DNA of 64,000 nt, from the NCBI GenBank assembly GCA_026770025.1, contig JAMXDE010000024.1:310001-374000 (forward strand), read 5' to 3'. Origin of the DNA: Craspedostauros australis (taxonomy: Eukaryota > Bacillariophyta > Bacillariophyceae > Mastogloiales > Achnanthaceae). Position 1 is the first letter of the stretch, and the number at the start of each line of letters is the position of its first letter. This document shows positions 60,901-64,000 of this stretch, piece by piece. The notes beneath the pieces are model-generated. The model did not search any database. It saw only the letters and a program-made list of their open reading frames with translations, and was not told where the DNA came from. The translations under genes and the position numbers were made by a program.

Positions 60901-61137
60901 CGTGTGGACAACATCGGAGCGATCTTCATCGCCAAGAACCCATCAACATCCCAACGATCGCGGCACATCGACGTGCGCCATCACTACGTGAGGAACATGG
61001 TAATCAACAAAACCATCGAAATCATTTTTGTCAAATCCGAGCAGAACACAAGCGACGGATTCACCAAGAACATCAAGGCCGACTTACAACGTGAACACGA
61101 GAAGTCGTACCTTGACACATCGAGAACATTCGAATGA
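54967..61137 (+). CDS. Element D gag-pol polyprotein, intact, 2056 aa (Ty1/copia)
   Basis: A charged N-terminal extension of about 140 residues precedes gag. Two CCHC knuckles start at C388 (CHNCGVYGHRSADC) and C433 (CNYCGIFGHREAEC). A long acidic stretch (about 480-640) is followed by a helical region of unknown fold (about 648-770). The protease D-S-G is at D835. The integrase has an HHCC motif (HRMLGH ... CRDC), a core from D1041, and D-35-E spacing. An acidic linker precedes RT, which has YVDD at 1725-1728. RNase H starts at D1904 (CDSEYAGD) with SSSEAEY. It is related to element C throughout pol. It lacks the CxxC-x9-CxxC motif and MWLP repeats of C. The start is the first ATG after the LTR and an 82-nt leader. 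Confidence 0.95.
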   Translation: MSEEEELKEIPLSNPAIKREEGASETPPREEKEAAAATVLSGADASAIDETEEERSARLHRKEKRILEAIKQEETGVTKSIRTAKQSGKSETPPGGEFVTKTISAQQQAKLEKVTTQKQTEIKGASAPTTKQRTNMATSANMNKRRIKAPMFSGEQEDYSAWESQAKAYARAQKTRDVMLGKTKVPTVSEIAAAADEDKEAMEEIYELGCDCFSDLILMMDAEKGKGKQAIQYINQCISDDYPKGDAHGAWNVLAEKFRPSDAVTKIKLKRQFNNEKMKRDTDPDIYITQLESLRSRLHDVKYEISDEEMVMQILSTVSNEYRTHIVNFQHQLTFNPELVTINSIRGVLRTAYATHRGGKAYVDDFQDSNTKSNDTGFTSTGNFKGTCHNCGVYGHRSADCPERKKSNNKKNNNNNNKMNGKRNKGSGFKGKCNYCGIFGHREAECRKKKFNEKKKADEQANTATQGHDKSGHEMVLSAKDMPLCMLVSDDYIEDSFFDNFEYVGSDDEVQDDEIIPEWLSEEPIIHEVDPRREVSYECCFNAHDLIGSYGDEAEMDEANDNDIEEAMSDDDDDDADENGADEDDEANRAAAPPPPAAGNNRSGIFDEDDSDESEDGNHPDDSFNPNERVVYPGNIDFPPIEDPNSVDYLLRHSTIPNATATALIIQKQLIFDAVMEAGMRVFPGTTRGALMPIWVNMMGSILSEHFESIEEILANAIIINRILEGNDSETIPETDLHYILGGCMRVLLRERSRVHPYDPVTGSHRSNTIPSDYAQLPDDMDDGDHHPPYNEDGVHEDDDDGSFNDEIAAAAVEQLHELSTKYKDKVNKDTWLADSGASCHIVNSDAALFNVRHIKSFVQVGDSTKLDSPKMGSIRLKVKQRDNTGHVIRLDDVKYTPKMAVNLFSTNKALYNGYQLGNNGILMDIINGSGTKIVFDRVFPTSNGFITGVQMHPIMPTDDDKACTAIVKNPSKEISAVNLHRMLGHAPLETMKRTAAQYGWKIIGEMPVCRDCAVANARVKNIPKATIPRATRRGERLFIDISYTKHISFGDKRYWTLIVDDCTDHCWSFFLKNKSDQPGYIKRFVQTIKSQTGDQQIIFRGDNSGENKSTQDTLIDAGLNVKFEYTASNTPQQNGRVERKFAYLYTKVRSMLNGAQLDEEYRHGLWAAAASTATAIANITVAKNQKESPHRQFFGNDPPYADALRTFGEVGVVKTTYGGITAKLKNRGEEMVFIGYAHQHASGVYNMYRPSTKSLICSRDIKWLNQSYGQFRGWAPAPNISNEIGITDADGFTTIGRKGATPRTATRQTSEAKRVSFADSNRYYILSDSDDEDNEDDGVVTQLVQNDEEDRSESNHEDDEILPSGDEADNETGVTPPNTPARSTYDTPSRPPPSKPNKRDIARKERIRRHEARGRKGEANPKSTAGKSIPRALRELADFNERGRKEEGYESDPSSNEASDELSDEMIDDSNNETTDDEEIEDEDEEIEITHHSTTGLYGMNAIITESPAIDIGLSMQDENKEPEKHIEPTTFDGAFNHPDPIHRKGYRAAIKKEFDSMNTRKVYSKIKRDAIPRGRRCCKCKWVFKLKRDGTHRARLVACGYSQVAGVDFQEHYSPVIHDVTYRVMMVIMLIKKMDCALVDVVTAFLHGDLDEEIYMNCPNGMDHQPDEALTLHKPIYGLVQSARQWFKMLVSTLKNINFEQSAADPCLFYRKTNEGSMIIAIYVDDCFCCGDSKALETFLKDIQGSKFKVTIERGLGDYLSCNIELNHDKTRATLRQPHLIRHLIEEFGTKVEKMQRYGTPGTPGQIIVRPSEDNGLQKVGPEEHAEYRRGVGMLLFLIKHSRPDIANPVRELSKVLIGPTKAAMKEMYRIIKYVIDTKDYGLKIHPARPDDDGWDMELFCDSEYAGDKNTRISVGGFILYLCKVPILWRSKAQKAVTLSSSEAEYVALSEAAKEIFFVVQLLESVGVPVKTPIKVRVDNIGAIFIAKNPSTSQRSRHIDVRHHYVRNMVINKTIEIIFVKSEQNTSDGFTKNIKADLQREHEKSYLDTSRTFE

Positions 61138-61157
61138 CCGAATGCACACAGGAAGGG

Positions 61158-61952
61158 TGTCGAGATGTACATGTGAGTATATGTCAAGATGTACGTGTAT
61201 ATGTGCATCGTTCACCCGCTATTCTCTCATACGCACTTGGACGGTATAACTATACTCGTGTCGATAGTATACTGTGATTCGTCAGAATTACAGGGGAAAT
61301 GGAACACACGAAAAGGGGCAAGATTTCTGGAGGAAATTTGCAAATAACGATTTCTGAGAGAATTAGAAATCTCGTCCGTCCATCCATCAATGGTACCAAG
61401 GAATCTTGAGGTACTTCCCAACTAAACCTCAGATGACGATATCATCTGACAGACTACTGCATCACCAATGGAACGTGACATCTGGAGAGCAGAAGGACGC
61501 CTACTGACGTCGACAGGATGTCAACATGTCACCACGTCGACAGCTGTCTCCAAGTCAGAGCAGGAGGCGAAGATACGATGACCCATGAAGACCATGGATA
61601 CTGAAGGTGAACTTCAAATGGTAAGTACTCATGGAGTAGCAGTCAGTACTGAATGAACGGAGTGTCGAATGCGGAGCACGCATCGAACACGGAGTATCGT
61701 GTAGCACAAGCACACGATGGTGAGAGAGAAAGAGAGAGAGAATACAGAGAGGAGCGAGAGAGGATCTTGCGTGCCGACTCATAGTCGGAGACTGAATCTA
61801 CGAAACAGATTGAAGCGCCGAGAGCATCGGGCAAGAGAACGAACGGACACCGAGAGTATCGGAGTGCCAACGTAATGAAATAGCAAACAGACGACTATCA
61901 ACCAATACCATCTTCCACGATCGTAGGTTACCGTGAGCGGAACTTGCCAACA
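61158..61952 (+). repeat. LTR D, 3' copy
   Basis: 795 bp, identical to the 5' copy as far as I can see. It begins 20 bp after the gag-pol stop codon, preceded by the purine tract AGGAAGGG. Confidence 0.95.
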
Positions 61953-63532
61953 AACGTGAGAGAGAAGAAGTTGCAAATGCGACGTCGAAACGTCCGAGCT
62001 GTACAACCCAGTTCAGCATGCCAATGAGCTGCTGGAACTGCTGTTGCTCGCCAGGTGTTAGTAGTGGCGTATCATCTGTTTCTGGATGATCCTTGCTCTT
62101 CATGGGTACATGTTGATCATGCAGTTCCCCATGGAGCCGTTCGATCTTGTCCAGCGCATTGGAAATGTATTTGTTGCATCCGACACTCCATTTTCCTTTT
62201 GCGTTCCTGGAGTAATTGTTGCCAAGATAGTACTTCGGTGGTCCAATGTCTTTGACAGTGTAGACTTGTTGGATTGCTTTCATGTACTGATCTGGGTCTT
62301 TGGCGACTATCTTGAAGTCGTCCACATGGGTGCAGATGTAATCGTATCCAGAGTCATCTCTGTGCTGGATCCATACATCTTGGTCATGCCGGGATGGCGT
62401 GAATCCCATTGATGAGAGAGTGTTAGCGAAGTGTGCATGGAATCGTTGAGCGCTCGACCAAAGACCGTACAGTGCTTTCTTGAGCACAATGACTTGTCCT
62501 TCTTTGTCATCAAATGCCTTTCCTGCTGTTGTGTAGATCTTCTCATTGGTATACGCATTTACGAATGCGTTGCCTACATTGCCACATAGCTGTTGCAGGT
62601 TGTTTGCATCTGCTATCGCATCGAGGATGCGGACGCTTGTCGACTTGACGGTTGATGAGTAGACTCGGATGTTATCAGCCAGCTCGATGAGGTGCCCGCC
62701 TGCTACCAAGCGCCCCTTGCGTCGCAGGTCTTGCTTGACCACGAATATGAGTCAGAGTTTCGTGCTCTGGTAGTCTGCTGGTGGTTGGTATGTCGATGGG
62801 TGGAATTTGAAGCAGTCGAGTTCGATCAATGCGTCGATCTCTTTCTTTGCCGCGCCTCTCCATAGGTGGTTCCCATTGGCTTCATCCAGTTGCAATGCAT
62901 GTTTCATGTTGCGTGGGACCTCGACACCGTATTGGTATACAGTGGCGAAGTAGTCTCTTTTCGGCTTCTTCTTGCCTGGACGGATTCGTCTGGTGATGAT
63001 GATGTTGTCATTCTCATCCATTGTGAAGGCTCGAGTCTGCTCGATTCTGCGGATTCTGCGCCTGATGGCTCGCAGTGCATGTTTTTGCCCACTTGAGTAG
63101 GACTTGCGATTGTCGATTGTGTCGACCGTTGCGTTGTGGTTTGTTGTCGATGATGTACCTTGCTACCATTTCGGGATGGTCTGCTTGAATCACGTCATAT
63201 CGGAACCATTGCGTTTCAGTGTTGGACCATTGTACGTTGAAGTGCAGATGTCCGTCTCTGAATGCATGGCTGAGGATCGATTCGATTGCCAAGTCGTCAG
63301 ATTTCTTGTTTTCGACCTGATTTCGGAACAGCTCGTCATGCTCTCTCTCGATGAGAGAGGACTCACGCCCCTGAGAGCAGTGCTCCAGAGGATCTGGCAT
63401 TGCTGTGACTTTGGAGTCATCGTTCTCCTCAGAGATGTTACCTGTGGATGCGTCGCCGTCGTCATCCGAGATGACGCCGTGTGCAGTATGCTTTGTCGGA
63501 TTGCTGTCGTTGGGTATGATATTTATTAGCAC
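61953..63532 (-). pseudogene. Element E pol, integrase C-terminus to RT (minus strand), frameshifted
   Basis: Three minus-strand segments in different frames make up the rest of E. 63532-63014 holds an SH3/chromo-like segment (FNVQWSNTETQWF). 63021-62752 holds YGVEVPRNMKHALQLDEANG and the RT N-terminus. 62750-61953 holds VKQDLRRKGRLVAGGHL and the RT core, ending at the D insertion. The RT active site reads H-V-D-D where A-D have Y-V-D-D. Frames break near 63015 and 62750, and an in-frame TAA precedes the first segment. The gag, protease and integrase core are absent from the window. E was dead before D landed, or has decayed since. Confidence 0.85.
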
Positions 63533-63690
63533 AACGCTTTATTCACCTGATTCGTTTTCTGATTAGTCTGTCCTTGTATGTGCTGAAACGATGCTTTACT
63601 CCGACACATGATTTTCGGCATAAGAGGGACACACTAGGGAGAACATCAGAGATTCGGTCTGGCCATCGCCCGGCAAACATGTGATGCCCA
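63533..63690. other. Short unassigned stretch right of element E
   Basis: Contains the in-frame stop upstream of the E remnant; no gene or repeat recognised. Confidence 0.3.
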
Positions 63691-63694
63691 ATTC

Positions 63695-63890
63695 GATCTG
63701 ATATACTTCCCAACTAAACCTGAAATGACAACACACTCGATGACCTCAAGCATCATCAATGGAATGTGGAATCGACAGAGCCATGGAACGGTGATAAGTG
63801 ACGTCGACACAGAAGACATCATCGCCACATCATGGGTCATCTCCACATCAGAACAAGATCGGATTCGAGGTGCAATGACTGAGAGCTGAC
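63695..63890 (+). repeat. Diverged LTR relic related to family D
   Basis: ACTTCCCAACTAAACCT followed by (A/T)GACG-like and GACGTCGACA segments in the same order as LTR D positions about 54345-54500, but with many substitutions and indels. It probably continues weakly to the window edge. Confidence 0.6.
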
Positions 63891-64000
63891 CTTGAAGACA
63901 GCAACATGAGATACAACTCAATGAAGATAACATAAGAACCAGAAGTCACTCAACCCAAACAGTGTCTTCACTCACCAGCTTGTCACCCTCGTCCTGAAAG

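Larger units (their letters stand above)
54090..61952 (+). mobile_element. Complete Ty1/copia element D inserted in element E
   Basis: 7863 bp with two 795-bp LTRs (54090-54884, 61158-61952). It is flanked by the 6-bp duplication AACGTG at 54084-54089 and 61953-61958. One intact gag-pol ORF. The insertion splits element E within the RT/RNase H connection. The family also contributed the relics at 35331, 36219 and about 63700. Confidence 0.96.

Overview
This window looks like nuclear DNA of a photosynthetic stramenopile, most likely a diatom. The reasons are four complete Ty1/copia-type LTR retrotransposons resembling the diatom CoDi lineages, a small two-repeat tryptophan-motif protein of a kind I associate with diatom genomes, a PT-rich Cys-repeat secreted-type protein, and a PknK-like AAA ATPase, all in eukaryotic context without operons. 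I cannot name the species. By hand count, roughly two thirds of the 64 kb is LTR-retroelement sequence.

Layout. 1-4.99 kb: the start of a protein gene running off the left edge (minus strand), a hexanucleotide minisatellite, a small gene (1817-2290), ten 20-bp tandem repeats, and a 1.8-kb foldback element with about 550-bp inverted arms. 5.0-27.2 kb: one retroelement cluster, LTR-A1-LTR-A2-LTR, bounded by a single 5-bp target duplication (ATGTG). The second internal region (A2) is split by a complete element B (15832-24291) with its own duplication (CAGAC). 27.8-35.3 kb: complete element C on the minus strand (duplication TGTGCC). 35.3-38.6 kb: LTR relics, a gene fragment, and a solo LTR of family B (duplication ATCTC). 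38.6-41.1 kb: no supportable gene. 41.1-43.6 kb: a mariner-like DDE transposase. 45.0-47.7 kb: a Cys-rich, PT-rich gene broken by two in-frame TGA codons and one frameshift. 49.0-53.2 kb: an intact 1379-residue ATPase. 53.3-63.5 kb: a decayed copia element E (minus strand) split between RT and RNase H by complete element D (54090-61952, duplication AACGTG). 63.7-64 kb: another LTR relic.

Families. A, B and the relic E are one lineage: no gag zinc knuckle visible in A or B, no HHCC zinc motif before the integrase core, and an SH3/chromo-like module between integrase and RT. C and D are a second lineage: two CCHC knuckles, an HHCC integrase with 35-residue D-E spacing, and a large extra helical region between gag and protease. 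A1, B, C and D each encode one uninterrupted gag-pol ORF, and their LTR pairs look identical by eye, so all look recently inserted. Most notable observations: the TA...CA LTR ends and tRNA-Asn anticodon-arm primer site of A and B, the 1.5-kb leader of B with a single AUG (a three-codon uORF), the perfect 12-nt palindromes where C and D should have a primer site, and the extra gag-protease domains of C and D.
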